A stretch of DNA of 64,000 bases from Gerris lacustris (taxonomy: Eukaryota > Arthropoda > Insecta > Hemiptera > Gerridae). Below, one piece after another: positions 63,897 through 64,000 of this stretch. Location of the stretch: positions 25,362,157 to 25,426,156 of the forward strand of contig OX578282.1 in the NCBI GenBank assembly GCA_951217055.1, given 5' to 3'. Every line of letters starts with the position of its first letter. Position 1 is the first letter of the stretch. The translations under genes and the position numbers were made by a program. Below the pieces are notes generated by a model. That model worked only from the letters and a program-made list of their open reading frames with translations. It was not told the origin of the DNA and made no database searches.

Positions 63897-64000
63897 GTTT
63901 TGTTCGATTGGTCGGATCGATTTTCAATTCATGTTTATATTTATAATAATACTAATTGTTACTAAATGACTATGTAATTGTAAAAAAATGTTTTTAATAC

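Overview
This is AT-rich eukaryotic DNA with an intron-rich gene and dense transposon debris. It is most probably from an arthropod, and an insect is likely: it carries a BEL/Pao retrotransposon, a coiled-coil/RRM ORF1 LINE, pogo-type elements, and a PCDH15/Cad99C-like cadherin. I cannot name the species. No rRNA, functional tRNA, CRISPR or prokaryotic gene organisation was found.

One host gene is supported. It is a very large single-pass cadherin on the minus strand, from 63124 down to its stop at 15376. I resolved 25 exons with GT/AG junctions. They join into one open frame of 5151 nt (1716 codons plus stop). The 5' end lies beyond the right edge. The visible protein holds the end of one EC repeat, 12 further EC repeats (several linkers lack the calcium motif), a PCDH15-like membrane-adjacent domain, one transmembrane helix, and a tail of about 190 residues ending in a hydrophobic possible PDZ ligand.

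Layout, left to right. 1-15.4 kb is the 3' flank. It holds nested elements: a pogo-like MITE split by a second MITE; an R1 repeat split by a tRNA-derived SINE with a 10-bp target-site duplication; and a pogo-like element split by a full-length LINE (5223-10125) with a 13-bp duplication. 15.4-40.6 kb holds the 23 most C-terminal exons. Their introns carry a 138-bp hairpin minisatellite, two pogo-type MITEs, a piggyBac-like MITE, small foldbacks and R1 copies. 40.6-62.3 kb is one 21.6-kb intron with tandem duplications, two long foldback palindromes, R1/R2 repeats and an intact BEL/Pao element (51951-59356) with apparently identical LTRs, antisense to the host gene. 62.3-63.1 kb holds the two most upstream exons.

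Most unusual points: (i) LINE ORF1 and ORF2 share one frame, separated by a single TGA, and the endonuclease catalytic residues lie before any ATG; (ii) a multi-level palindrome sits inside an R1 copy; (iii) R1 is a repeat family of at least eight copies whose head folds into two hairpins; (iv) the BEL element looks young but has YVDN in place of YVDD.
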